Source: Salinigranum halophilum (GTDB taxonomy: Archaea; Halobacteriota; Halobacteria; Halobacteriales; Haloferacaceae). Taken from it: a stretch of 64,000 bases of DNA. The stretch lies in NCBI RefSeq assembly GCF_007004735.1, contig NZ_SSNL01000003.1:744001-808000 (forward strand). Direction: 5' to 3'. The position numbers and the translations under genes are program-made. This document shows, in pieces, positions 8,935 to 17,658 of this stretch. The notes beneath the pieces were generated by a model. It saw only the letters and a program-made list of their open reading frames with translations. It ran no database searches and was not told the DNA's origin. The stretch's first letter is position 1, and each line of letters starts with the position of its first letter.

Positions 8935-10577
8935 CGCGACGCCTCCTGTCCCGCGACGGGCTCACCCTCGGTGTCGTCGGTGCCGCCCTCGCCGTCGGTC
9001 TCGATCGCCTCGAGCGCCGCCAGTACGCCGCCCATCTTCTGTTCGGTCTCCTCGTACTCGCTCTTGGGGACGGAGTCGGCGACGATGCCGGCCCCGGCCT
9101 GGACGGTGACGACGTCTTCGGTCGCGCCGTGCTCGTCCCCCTCGATGGGAACACCGTGTTCGATGGTCGCCGTCCGGATGACGATGGCGAAGTCGGCGTC
9201 GCCGGCCCACGAGTAGTAGCCGACGCCCCCGCCGTACACCCCGCGTGGCTCGCGTTCGAGGTCGTCGATGATTTCCATCGCACGGACCTTCGGCGCGCCC
9301 GTGAGCGTCCCCGCAGGGAACGTCGCACGGGTGGCGTCGAAGGCGTCGTTCTCACCCGCGAGCGTCCCGGTCACCGTCGATTCGATGTGCTGGACGTGTG
9401 AGTATTTGAGGACGCTCATGAACTCCTCGACGCGGACCGAACCAGGCTCGGCGACCCGACGCACGTCGTTGCGCGCGAGGTCGACGAGCATCGTGTGTTC
9501 GGAGCGCTCCTTCGCGTCGGCGAGCATCTCTCCGGCGAGTCGGCGGTCCTCGACGGGCGACGAGCCACGGGGGCAGGTGCCGGCGATGGGGTTCGACACG
9601 ACGTGTGAGCCCTGGACCGAGACGAGCGTCTCGGGGGACGCACCGACGATGGAGCGGTCGTCGTGTCTGAGGAGGTACATGTACGGCGAGGGGTTGACCT
9701 CCCGGAGCGCCCGGTAGAAGCCGCGGGCGTCGACCTCGCCGCGGAGTTCGCGCTTGCGGGAGATGACACCCTGGTAGATGTCGCCGTCGAGGACGTGCTC
9801 TTTCGCGCGGCGCACGGCGTCCTCGTACGCCTCGCGCTGCCCCGTCCGTTCGCTCCGCGGGACGAAGCCGCCGGGTTCGTCGGCCTCGTGTGTGGCGAGC
9901 GTCTCCGCGACCGACGCGGCCTCGGCGACGAGGTCGTCGTACACCGCTTCGCCGTCGGCGGCGCGCACGACGGGGGTGAACACGAGCGAGACGGTGTCGG
10001 CCGCGTGGTCGAAGACGAGCGTCCGCGTCGTCAGGACGAACTGCGCGTCGGGGACGATGGGCTCGGGGCGCTCGATGCCGACCTCTTCGAGCCAGAGGTC
10101 GTAGACGGCGTCGTAGGCGAGAAAGCCCACGAGGCCGCCGTCGAGTTGCTGGCGCTCGCGCGGCGGGAAGCCGACGCGGGGAAGGTCCGGTAGCGCCGCG
10201 CGAAGCGAGTCGAGCGTGTCGCCGCCGTTCGGCGTCACGTACGCTGCTGCGGCCCCACCGAGGTCTTCGACCTCTGTCTCCTGGGGCCAGACGGAGACGA
10301 CGGCGTCGGGGTCGTAGCCAACGAACGAGTAGCGCGCGTGCCGGTCGCCCGCGCCGTCGGGGTCGAACGCGCCGTCGGGGTCCGACGACGGCGTCTTCTC
10401 CGCGGACTCGAGGAGGAAGCCGTAGTCGCTCTCCCCCGACAGCGCCGTGTAGGCCGCCAGCGGCTCGATGTCGACGTCGAGCGTCGCCTCCAGTCGGGCG
10501 ACGACGGGCTCTTCGTCGACTCCGTCGAGCAGCGACGCGAACTCGTCGGCCGAGCGGTCGAACGACACGTCGGTCAT
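8931..10577 (-). CDS. trpE: Anthranilate synthase component I
   Basis: The chorismate-binding subunit, converting chorismate and ammonia to anthranilate. 548 residues. The N-terminal regulatory domain (about 1-200) contains LESA, part of the tryptophan feedback site in the family. The catalytic domain shows DIYQGVISRKRELRG, NPSPYMYLL, SPETLVSV, PIAGTCPRG, DLARNDVRRV, FPAGTLTGAPKVRAMEII and GGVGYYSWAGDADFAI, the classic chorismate-enzyme series. Start and stop overlap trpF and trpG by four bases each, so the operon is tightly coupled. The C-terminal tail (TDGEGGTDDTEGEP) is acidic and low in complexity. Confidence 0.96.
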   Translation of the reverse strand: MTDVSFDRSADEFASLLDGVDEEPVVARLEATLDVDIEPLAAYTALSGESDYGFLLESAEKTPSSDPDGAFDPDGAGDRHARYSFVGYDPDAVVSVWPQETEVEDLGGAAAAYVTPNGGDTLDSLRAALPDLPRVGFPPRERQQLDGGLVGFLAYDAVYDLWLEEVGIERPEPIVPDAQFVLTTRTLVFDHAADTVSLVFTPVVRAADGEAVYDDLVAEAASVAETLATHEADEPGGFVPRSERTGQREAYEDAVRRAKEHVLDGDIYQGVISRKRELRGEVDARGFYRALREVNPSPYMYLLRHDDRSIVGASPETLVSVQGSHVVSNPIAGTCPRGSSPVEDRRLAGEMLADAKERSEHTMLVDLARNDVRRVAEPGSVRVEEFMSVLKYSHVQHIESTVTGTLAGENDAFDATRATFPAGTLTGAPKVRAMEIIDDLEREPRGVYGGGVGYYSWAGDADFAIVIRTATIEHGVPIEGDEHGATEDVVTVQAGAGIVADSVPKSEYEETEQKMGGVLAALEAIETDGEGGTDDTEGEPVAGQEASR

Positions 10578-11236
10578 ACGGCCACCTCGCCTTCGCCCTC
10601 GGCGTCGGCCTGTCGCACCGCGCGGACGAACGCGTGGACGGCGCGGGCGTCTTTCGTCCCGCCGTCGCTCTCGACGCCGCTCGCGACGTCGACGCCGTAC
10701 GGCTCCGCGGTCGTGACCGCTTCGGCGACGTTGTCGGGGGTGAGTCCCCCCGCGAGGATGACGGGCGAGTCCAGTGCCGACGCGAGGTCGCGCGTGGCGT
10801 CCCAGTCGTGGGTCTCGCCGGTCCCGCCGGCCCCGTCGTCCGTCGTGGAGTCGACGAGGAGCGCGTCGGCGACGTCGTCGAGGTCGTGCGCCCGTTCGCC
10901 TTCCGTCGCGTCGACGGTGACGACGAGCTTCGTCGACGACTCCGCGCGGACGAACTGCAGTTCCTCGCGGTCGAAATCACAGTGCAACTGGAGGACGTCC
11001 GGCTGGATGGTCCGAGCGAGCGTGACCGCGTGGCTCGGCGACTCGGGCATGAGCACGAGGGTCGTCGTCACGAACGGGGGCGTCGCGGCGACGAGGTCGG
11101 CGGCCGTACAGGAGTCGACCTCGCGGGGGGTGTCGACAGGGACGTCGGCGATGAACCCGACCGCGTCCGCCCCGGCAGCGACGGTCGTTTCGAGGTCTTC
11201 CTCGGACGTCAGCCCGCAGACTTTCACGCGCGTCAT
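10574..11236 (-). CDS. trpF: Phosphoribosylanthranilate isomerase
   Basis: Catalyses the Amadori rearrangement of phosphoribosylanthranilate in tryptophan synthesis. 220 residues, a normal TIM-barrel size. It opens with TRVKVCGLTSEEDLE, where the Cys is the family's general base, and later has VLQLHCDF, a barrel-wall Asp in TVDATEG, and PVILAGGLTPDNV with the phosphate-binding loop and catalytic Asp. The 3' end overlaps trpE by four bases; trpD ends 6 bases upstream of its start. The order trpD-trpF-trpE-trpG is usual for haloarchaea, with trpCBA elsewhere. Confidence 0.95.
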   Translation of the reverse strand: MTRVKVCGLTSEEDLETTVAAGADAVGFIADVPVDTPREVDSCTAADLVAATPPFVTTTLVLMPESPSHAVTLARTIQPDVLQLHCDFDREELQFVRAESSTKLVVTVDATEGERAHDLDDVADALLVDSTTDDGAGGTGETHDWDATRDLASALDSPVILAGGLTPDNVAEAVTTAEPYGVDVASGVESDGGTKDARAVHAFVRAVRQADAEGEGEVAV

Positions 11237-11242
11237 CGAGGG

Positions 11243-12268
11243 TTACGCCTCCGAGGCCTGTTCGGCCTCGTCGGTCCCCGCACAGAGGTCGGCGAGTTTC
11301 TCCGCCGCGCTCCCCTCTTCGATGGCGACGCGGGCCGCCTCGACCCCGTCTTCGATGGAGTCGGCGCGGCCGGCAACGTACACTGCCGCGCCCGCGTTCG
11401 CGAGGATGATGTCGCGCTTCGGACCCGTGACGTCGCCCGTGACGATTCCGCGGAGGTCCGCGGCGTTCTCCTGGGGTGTGCCGCCCGCGACGGCGTCGAC
11501 CGGGGCGGTCTCGAGGCCGATGTCCTCCGGGACCAGGGTGTACTCGTCGATCTCCTCGCCGTGCACCTCGGCGACGGCCGTCTCGCCGTGGAGGCCGATC
11601 TCGTCCATGCCCGCACCGTGGACGACGAGGGCGCGCTCGACGGGCATATGCGCGAGCGCGCGGGCGATGATGGGAACGAGGTCGGCGTCGTAGACCCCGA
11701 GCACCTGTGCCTGCGCGCCCGCGGGGTTCGTGAGCGGGCCGAGGATGTTGAACAGCGTCCGCATCCCCAGCTCCTTGCGCGGGCCGATGACGGCCTTCAT
11801 CGCGGGGTGGAACACCGGCGCGAGCATGAAACCGATGCCGTCGCGCTCGATGGCGCGTTCGACCGACGCAGGCTCGGCGTCCACGTCGACGCCGGCGACG
11901 TCGAGCACGTCCGCGCTCCCCGACGAGGACGAGACGGAGTAGTTGCCGTGCTTGGCGACGGCGACGCCCGTCCCGGCCGCGACGATGGCGCTCGTCGTCG
12001 AGACGTTGATGGTGTTGTAGTCGTCGCCGCCGGTCCCGCACGTATCGACGAGGGGCCGTCTCGCGGGGTCGATGGTGCGCGCCGCGTCGCGCATGCCCTG
12101 GGCGAACCCGGCAATCTCGGCTTCTGTCTCACCCTTCGCCCGGAGCGCTGTCAAGAGCGCGCCGATCTGTGCCTCCGTCGCCTCCTCGAAGACGAGGCGG
12201 GCGGCTTCTCGTGCCTCCTCGATTGTGAGGTCCTCTCCGTCGGTCACGCGTCTGATGTACTCCTGCAT
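11243..12268 (-). CDS. trpD: Anthranilate phosphoribosyltransferase
   Basis: Transfers phosphoribosyl from PRPP to anthranilate, the second committed step to tryptophan. 341 residues. The helical N-terminus (MQEYIRRVTDGEDLT) is followed by the PRPP loop DTCGTGGDDYNTINVST, KHGNYSVSSSSGSADVL, the FHPAMK stretch and NILGPLTNPAGA, all diagnostic. It is the first gene of the operon, with promoter signals expected in 12290-12340. The C-terminus (DEAEQASEA) is an acidic tail. Confidence 0.96.
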   Translation of the reverse strand: MQEYIRRVTDGEDLTIEEAREAARLVFEEATEAQIGALLTALRAKGETEAEIAGFAQGMRDAARTIDPARRPLVDTCGTGGDDYNTINVSTTSAIVAAGTGVAVAKHGNYSVSSSSGSADVLDVAGVDVDAEPASVERAIERDGIGFMLAPVFHPAMKAVIGPRKELGMRTLFNILGPLTNPAGAQAQVLGVYDADLVPIIARALAHMPVERALVVHGAGMDEIGLHGETAVAEVHGEEIDEYTLVPEDIGLETAPVDAVAGGTPQENAADLRGIVTGDVTGPKRDIILANAGAAVYVAGRADSIEDGVEAARVAIEEGSAAEKLADLCAGTDEAEQASEA

Positions 12269-12829
12269 TGGTAGTCACCGATGTATGTATTCGGGTTGTG
12301 ATGGACAAATCAGTACATCTGCTTAAGACTGTCGGGTTGACGGTTCGACCGTCGACGACACCGTGTCAGAATCTCGCCCCTCGAATACCGAAGTACATCG
12401 GCATCAGAGTTATTCGGTCTAGCAGCGTTCGTTCGAACGTCCCTCCGAGGGTGACCGTCGAAGGACTTCGACCCGGATGTCACCGTCTTGGGGACCAGTG
12501 GGGGGAGGGGATGTTTCGCCAGCCGGCTGGGGAGGGCGCGGTCGGTCCTCGTGGCTCACCCCGTCCGTTGGGAACGACGGCGTCAACGGCGATGGGGGTA
12601 GTCTGCCGTCGGCGCCGGACACGGCTCGGGCCGCGCTTCGGCCCGTTCACGGTCGTTCAGCGTGAATTCCCGCGGCCGACACTCCGTCCGTCCGACGTCA
12701 CACGCTGACGATGTGTTATCTACTTTGATACTCCCCACCGAGTGTTGATTACCTCCGGATGCTAGCTCGACGCATGCATCGTCCGCCAACTGGGTTCTCG
12801 TACACGGGGCGTCCGGCGTGGTCGTAAGC
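12269..12829. other. Intergenic region upstream of trp operon and pilin-like gene
   Basis: About 560 bases between divergent genes with no convincing coding frame; the long open frames are basic and Pro/Arg-rich, unlike haloarchaeal proteins. On the trp side a weak TATA-like CTTAAG lies near 12322-12327, with nearby GTACAT and TGTATGTA half-sites. Two perfect short palindromes are visible: CGTTCGAACG near 12430-12439 and GTCGAAG-GA-CTTCGAC at 12457-12472. Near 12717-12740 an AT-rich stretch could be the promoter of the plus-strand gene. Confidence 0.4.
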
Positions 12830-14857
12830 ATGCCGACGGATCGCGCACAGGCGAACATCGTCGGGTTCGCGCTGCTCATCGGGCTCACCCTCGTGAGCGT
12901 GACTGGCATCGTCGTCATCGGGGCACAGGGAATCGGAGCGCTTCAAGACCAGGCGAGCGGGACGCAAGTCGAACACGCCTTCACCCAGCTCGACTCGGTC
13001 GGTGCGGAGGTGGCACTCGGTCGGTCGGAAGCCCGGACCGTCGAGCTCGGCGTCCGTGACGACACCGTCCGCACGGTACCGGCGGGCGAACTCCGCCTCA
13101 CCTACGAGGACGGCCCTACCATCCACACACAGCAACTCGGGGCCGTCGTCTACCGTCGCGGTGACACCGTCGTCGCCTATCAGGGCGGTGGCGTCTGGCG
13201 GGGCACCGGGACCGAGTCGCGGATGGTCTCGCCGCCGGAGATTCACTTCCACGACGGCACGCTGACGATGCCGCTCATCGCCGTCCGCTCGGGTGGGCCA
13301 CGCTCCGGTGACGAGGTGGTCGTCCGCCGACTCGCCCAACAGCCGAACCTCGGCCCCGGGACGGTCCAGAACGACGTCGTCCGCCTCTCGGTCACGAGCG
13401 ACTACTACATGGGCTGGGCGCAGTACTTCGAGACGCGCGTCGACGACGCCCACGTGACGGTCGACCACGACACGCGGACGACGACCGTCGAACTCGGTCG
13501 CCTCGAGTTCGACACGACCTTCGAGGACGCCATCCAGGCGCACGGCGGCGGCGTCGAGGTGTCGACCGGCAACGCGGAGGTCAACGGTCCCGTCACGTCC
13601 GAGGGACCCATCACCGTCGCACAGGCCGGAAGCATCAGCGGGGTGACGGCAGCCCACCAGTCGCTGTCGACGCCAGCCATCGATGGAGTGATCGAGCAAC
13701 GGGTCGGTGACGCCGCCAGCGACCCCGACGTGACGACGCAGGACATCGCGGCAGGACAGACGCTGACGAACGGGACGTACTACGACAGTGACGGCTTCGC
13801 ACTGAGCGGAACGACGACCGTCGACCTCTCCGGCGGGAACGTCACGCTCCTCGTCGACGGCGATATGAACGTCGATGGGGGCGAACTCCGCGTCGTCAAC
13901 GCCGGGACGACCCACCGACTGCGGGTGTTCACGACCGGCGACCTCACCATCAAGGGAGGGAACGTGTACGTCGCACCGCGCAGCCCCGGTACTGATACCG
14001 ACATGGACGCCGACCGACTGGTCATCTACGGCACCTCGGCCATGCAGGTGGCGATGGTCAACGGCGGGGCGTACTTCGAGGGTGTCATCTACGCGCCGCG
14101 CCAGGCAGACGCCCCCGGCATCAACGACGCGATGCCGACGTCACAGACACAGTGTGCACTCGCCGACGGGAGCTACGCCGACACCTGCCTCGGGACGGGT
14201 AACTTCGTCGTCGACGGCGCCATCGTCGGCGGCCCGGCCGTCGTCAAGCAGTCGACGGAGGTGAACTACGACGACGACCTCGACGGACTGACCATCACCG
14301 TCACCGCCGACGAGGTGCTCGCACCCGAGTTGACGTATCTGCACCTCTCCGTGAACGAGATCGCGATCGAGGGTGGGGCCGTCGCGGGTGGGACTCTCAC
14401 CTCGACGGCGACGCCGACGCCGACGCCGGCCACCTCGACCCCCACTCCGGGCTCCGGACCGACACCGACCACCGCGACGCCGGTACCGCCAAGCGACGAG
14501 GACGGCGACGAGTCGCCGGAGGCGGACGTCGACTCCCTCGACGTCGACCGGTACGACACCCAGCCCGGTCCGAACACGAAGTACCAGGACGACGTCACGG
14601 TCGACTGGGACGTCGCCGACGAGAACGGCGACCTCGACACGGTCGAACTCCGCATCGAGGACGTCAACGGTGCGTGTGGCGTCCGGACCCTCACGCCCGA
14701 CGTGAACGGGGGAGCCGCCGCGGGCGTGGAGACTGTCACCTTCGGCAGCTACACCGGGCCGTCGAAGTGTACTCCTGGCGGGGTGTACGAGGTGACCATC
14801 ACGGCCACGGACGAGAACGGGAACACCGCCAGCGAGACCGAGTCCGAGACCGCCTGA
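12830..14857 (+). CDS. Type IV pilin-like surface protein with Thr/Pro linker and Ig-like C-terminus
   Basis: A 675-residue protein. It opens MPTDRAQANIVGF, then a hydrophobic helix (about residues 10-35), the layout of haloarchaeal pilin/archaellin-type N-termini; cleavage by a prepilin peptidase is possible. Residues about 40-520 are mostly beta-rich, with repeated GGNVTLLVDGDMNV and GGNVYVAPRS turns suggesting a beta-helix, as in the family annotated in haloarchaea with a pilin N-terminal domain. A Thr/Pro/Ser-rich linker (about 520-560, STATPTPTPATSTPTPGSG) precedes an Ig/fibronectin-like domain (about 575-675) with two Cys (CGVRTL, SKCTPGG). An in-frame GTG at 12818 would add four residues. 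The linker is a likely O-glycosylation site. The exact function is unknown. Confidence 0.75.
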   Translation: MPTDRAQANIVGFALLIGLTLVSVTGIVVIGAQGIGALQDQASGTQVEHAFTQLDSVGAEVALGRSEARTVELGVRDDTVRTVPAGELRLTYEDGPTIHTQQLGAVVYRRGDTVVAYQGGGVWRGTGTESRMVSPPEIHFHDGTLTMPLIAVRSGGPRSGDEVVVRRLAQQPNLGPGTVQNDVVRLSVTSDYYMGWAQYFETRVDDAHVTVDHDTRTTTVELGRLEFDTTFEDAIQAHGGGVEVSTGNAEVNGPVTSEGPITVAQAGSISGVTAAHQSLSTPAIDGVIEQRVGDAASDPDVTTQDIAAGQTLTNGTYYDSDGFALSGTTTVDLSGGNVTLLVDGDMNVDGGELRVVNAGTTHRLRVFTTGDLTIKGGNVYVAPRSPGTDTDMDADRLVIYGTSAMQVAMVNGGAYFEGVIYAPRQADAPGINDAMPTSQTQCALADGSYADTCLGTGNFVVDGAIVGGPAVVKQSTEVNYDDDLDGLTITVTADEVLAPELTYLHLSVNEIAIEGGAVAGGTLTSTATPTPTPATSTPTPGSGPTPTTATPVPPSDEDGDESPEADVDSLDVDRYDTQPGPNTKYQDDVTVDWDVADENGDLDTVELRIEDVNGACGVRTLTPDVNGGAAAGVETVTFGSYTGPSKCTPGGVYEVTITATDENGNTASETESETA

Positions 14858-14918
14858 CGGCATCGGGACAGCCCGCTCGAACTCTCCGGAATCGCTTGCC
14901 GACTCCTGACTTCGCAAC

Positions 14919-14930
14919 CCTTAATTAGGT
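14919..14930 (+). promoter_or_regulatory. Possible tRNA-Val promoter
   Basis: The AT-rich element CTTAATTAGG lies about 55-60 bases before the mature 5' end of the tRNA. It would place a start near 14948 and leave a short 5' leader for RNase P removal. It is the only TATA-like site in this GC-rich gap. Confidence 0.4.
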
Positions 14931-14981
14931 CCCCCGGATACGGAGTAATGCGTTCGAGACGAACGCTGCACGCAGCCAGAC

Positions 14982-15056
14982 GGGTTGGTGGTCTAGTCTG
15001 GTTATGACACCTCCTTGACATGGAGGAGGCCGGCAGTTCAAATCTGCCCCAACCCA
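14982..15056 (+). tRNA. tRNA-Val (anticodon GAC)
   Basis: A complete cloverleaf: acceptor GGGTTGG (14982-14988) pairs with CCAACCC (15049-15055), discriminator A at 15056. The D arm closes GTC/GAC. The anticodon stem CCTCC/GGAGG (15010-15014, 15022-15026) holds the loop TTGACAT with anticodon GAC at 15017-15019. The T arm GGCAG/CTGCC encloses TTCAAAT. CCA is not encoded and there is no intron. GAC reads GUC/GUU valine codons. Confidence 0.95.
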
Positions 15057-15371
15057 CTTCTCAGCTCTTCCACAGTCAGAGTGGAACGTTCCGGTCGGAT
15101 GCGTGATTAGTACAGCGAGTCGAGCACCCGGCGATTCGTTCTGCTACCTGTTGCTTGCCGGTCGGAGAACCTCGCCGTTCGACTCGACAAGACGCTGTCA
15201 GATTTACAAGGCTCGAAGACGAAGCGGATACCGCCCCCTGCAACGTGCCACCCGTCCCTCCACAGTCGCTCGACCTGTTCGACAGTGACAGCGATAGCGG
15301 CAGCACTCGGGCCACTGGCCGCCGAGTGCGGGCACGAACGCGCGGGTGTACATCACGGAGTGACACCACCC
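15057..15371. other. Gap after tRNA-Val, no gene seen
   Basis: About 315 bases between the tRNA and the next likely start. Open frames here are short and Arg/Ser-rich and not convincing. TCAGATTTACAAGG near 15197-15210 is the only AT-rich element. No duplicated tRNA 3' end or integrase remnant is visible, so there is no sign that the tRNA is a used integration site. Confidence 0.4.
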
Positions 15372-15647
15372 ATGCAAGACATCACCACCCTGGTTCCCGG
15401 TGACCTCGTCAAAGTCCCCGTCGAAGACCAAGCAGACAAACGACTCCTCATCGTCGACAAACGGTTCCCCGACCGCGACGGGACCGTCCCACTCCTCGGT
15501 AGGCGAGGTGGACAGTATCACCTGGAGCAGACGAAGGACGTCGTCCATCTGAACCACTACACGCATCGGCGCAACGACTGGGTCGGTGCGGAGACGTTCG
15601 CTGTCGACCGAATCGAGGTCAATCCCGACGTCGAAATCGAACGCTGA
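15372..15647 (+). CDS. Small hypothetical protein
   Basis: A 91-residue acidic soluble protein from the ATG at 15372 (MQDITTLVPGDLVKVPVEDQ). A longer in-frame version starting at 15285 would add residues without acidic bias. The pattern LVPGDLVKVP with later strands (RLLIVDKRF, VPLLGRRGGQYHLEQ) suggests a small beta-barrel, but I do not recognise a family. Codon use and acidity match the neighbours, so it is probably real. It stands alone between the tRNA and the convergent ABC transporter genes. Confidence 0.6.
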   Translation: MQDITTLVPGDLVKVPVEDQADKRLLIVDKRFPDRDGTVPLLGRRGGQYHLEQTKDVVHLNHYTHRRNDWVGAETFAVDRIEVNPDVEIER

Positions 15648-15666
15648 CGGCGAGGACGGCGTTCAC

Positions 15667-16530
15667 TCAGTAATCACCCAGGACGCCCAGCCGGCGTGCT
15701 CGGCGGGTCGCGACCTGGAACACCACGTATCCCAGTAGCATGTAGGCCACGGCCACGACGAGCAGGACCGCGAGGTCTGTCAGCGGGAACTCCCAGAGGC
15801 GTGTGCCGTCCACCATCGCCCGCTGAAGCAGGGCACTGCCCTGTGCGAGCGGGAGGAACCGGGTCCAACCGAGGTCGAACGCGGGCGCGGAGATGAGGAC
15901 GATGAAGCCGAACTGAAGCAGGTTGAGCCAGTTTCCGATGCGCTTGTAAAGAATCGAGACGCCGCCCGCGGCGAGACCGAGGCCGAGCACCGAGACGATG
16001 GCCAACACAGCCACGGGGACCACGGTCACGACGTTCAACTCGAGCGTGGTGCCGCTGATGAGAAGCATCGCCGCGAGGATGACACTCGAGGTGATGAACG
16101 TCCGGACCACCTTCGCCACACCCTTGAGGAGGACGACGGGCGCGAACCCGAACGGGGTCATGAGATGTCGCTCCAGCGTGCCCCACTGCACCTCGCTCGC
16201 GATGTCGTTCGAGATGGCGCTGTACGCGCCGACAGAGAGCGTCCACAGGAAGTAGCCGACGATGATCCCCTCGAGTGAGTCTGTCAGCGCCTGCCCGGCG
16301 ACCATCCGCCCGCCGTAAAAGAGGAGGCCGAAGAAGAACAGCGAGATGACGATGCCACCGACGGCGTTCGCGGGGTAGCGCACGAAGATGAGGTACTCGC
16401 GGTAGAGGACGGCACGGGTGAGATGCCAGTATCCCGCCGAGCGCGGCGTCTCGCCGACCGTCCCGACTGCCCCGTCGGTGGTGCCAGCAGCCTCGCCGTC
16501 GACGGCCGCACGCGACTCGCGCGAGGTCAC
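15667..16530 (-). CDS. ABC-2 type transporter permease
   Basis: The membrane subunit of an ABC exporter, 287 residues. After a hydrophilic N-terminus of about 30 residues come about six membrane segments, starting near LIFVRYPANAVGGIVISLFF and ending near the C-terminus (LAVLLVVAVAYMLLGYVVF). The ABC-2 pattern is visible: an amphipathic entry helix, a central cytoplasmic loop (EVQWGTLERHLMTPF), then four closely packed helices. The ATG overlaps the stop of the ATPase gene by four bases, so the two are translated together. The substrate is not evident; ABC-2 systems export lipids, polysaccharides, drugs or act in metal-enzyme maturation. Confidence 0.88.
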   Translation of the reverse strand: MTSRESRAAVDGEAAGTTDGAVGTVGETPRSAGYWHLTRAVLYREYLIFVRYPANAVGGIVISLFFFGLLFYGGRMVAGQALTDSLEGIIVGYFLWTLSVGAYSAISNDIASEVQWGTLERHLMTPFGFAPVVLLKGVAKVVRTFITSSVILAAMLLISGTTLELNVVTVVPVAVLAIVSVLGLGLAAGGVSILYKRIGNWLNLLQFGFIVLISAPAFDLGWTRFLPLAQGSALLQRAMVDGTRLWEFPLTDLAVLLVVAVAYMLLGYVVFQVATRRARRLGVLGDY

Positions 16531-17585
16531 TGGTGTGGTCTCCCGGAGCGTTCCGTGTCCGGTCCACCGGTGAGCTCGACGAACACCGATTCGAGGTCGC
16601 GAGCGACAGTGGTGACCGAATCGAGGGTCACGTCGTGGTCACGGAGGGTGTCGACGAGGCGGTAGAAGCCGTCGCTATCGACGCGGACGTCGACGTGCGC
16701 CCGGCTATCGAGTCGGTCGACGCCGACGACCTCGAACCGCGCTTCGAGAGCGGTGAGTGTCGCGTCGTTGAGGTCCGAACTGGTGATGCGGTACGTCTGC
16801 GTCCCCGACCGGTGGAGCAGGTTCGACACGCTGTCGTCCGCGATGACCCGTCCGTCTCGCATGATGACGACGCGGTCACAGACGTCCTCGATGACGTCCA
16901 TGTCGTGACTGCAGAGGACGACCGTGAGGTCGCGCTCGTCGACGATTCGGCGGAGTTCACGGCGGAGCGTGAGCGAACTCTCGACGTCCAACCCGAGGGT
17001 CGGCTCGTCGAGGAAGACGATGTCGGACTCCGTCGCGAGCACGGACGCGAGCGACACCTTCTGTTTCATCCCCCGGGAGAGCTTCCGCACCGGAGTGTCC
17101 GCCTTGTCGGCGAGGTCGAGCTGGTCGAGCAGCCGGTCGTGTCGCGCGCTGATGGAGTCGGGGTCGACGCCGCTGATAGTTGCGAAGTACCGGAGGTTCT
17201 CGCGGACGGTCAGCCGCCAGTAGTCGTTGCGCGCGCCTTCGAGCATCGCGTCGACGTGGGCGTACGCCGTCCGCGGCTCGTCGTACACGTCGTGGCCGTG
17301 GACCGAGACCCGCCCCTCGTCGGGGAGGATCATCCCGAGGATGCACTTGATGAGCGTGGTCTTCCCGGCACCGTTCGGGCCCAACAGGCCGACCACGGAA
17401 CCGCGCTCGATGGAGAGAGAGACAGAATCGACCGCAGTGACCGTGTCCGGGGCACTTCCGAACCGCTTCGTGACCCCGTCGACGACGATCGCTGGCGAGG
17501 TGGTAGTGTTCGCGCTGGCGTCCGACGATTTCCCGACCGGGTCCGTCAGCTGTCCGTTTCCCACATGGGCCCCCGAGCGAGTCAT
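16527..17585 (-). CDS. ABC transporter ATP-binding protein
   Basis: The ATPase partner of the ABC-2 permease, 352 residues from the ATG at 17585. Walker A is GPNGAGKTT, the signature is LSRGMKQKVSLA, Walker B is IVFLDEPTLGLD, and the H-loop is CSHDMD. A C-terminal extension of about 80 residues (after MRDGRVIADDSVSNLL) is typical of ABC-2 exporter ATPases. Further upstream in-frame starts add Arg/Ser-rich sequence with no haloarchaeal character; a TTTATG element about 30 bases before 17585 suggests a leaderless transcript and supports this start. It lies 73 bases downstream of the lipoprotein gene on the same strand, so the three may form one unit. Confidence 0.92.
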   Translation of the reverse strand: MTRSGAHVGNGQLTDPVGKSSDASANTTTSPAIVVDGVTKRFGSAPDTVTAVDSVSLSIERGSVVGLLGPNGAGKTTLIKCILGMILPDEGRVSVHGHDVYDEPRTAYAHVDAMLEGARNDYWRLTVRENLRYFATISGVDPDSISARHDRLLDQLDLADKADTPVRKLSRGMKQKVSLASVLATESDIVFLDEPTLGLDVESSLTLRRELRRIVDERDLTVVLCSHDMDVIEDVCDRVVIMRDGRVIADDSVSNLLHRSGTQTYRITSSDLNDATLTALEARFEVVGVDRLDSRAHVDVRVDSDGFYRLVDTLRDHDVTLDSVTTVARDLESVFVELTGGPDTERSGRPHQ

Positions 17586-17658
17586 TACCCGAGTCAGGGG
17601 CCTGAGACACATAAACCGCCGCACGACGTCCGCTAGTATCTCGGTCACCGCCGAGCTA

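Noticed and set aside
12268-12708. Open frame of 146 codons upstream of the pilin-like gene
   Set aside because: Basic, Pro/Arg-rich, not acidic, no recognisable motif, and it overlaps the trp promoter region.
14982-15056. tRNA-Val as an integration site for the glycan island
   Set aside because: No duplicate of the tRNA 3' end and no integrase were seen; the genes just after it look chromosomal, and the composition break lies 4.7 kb further on.
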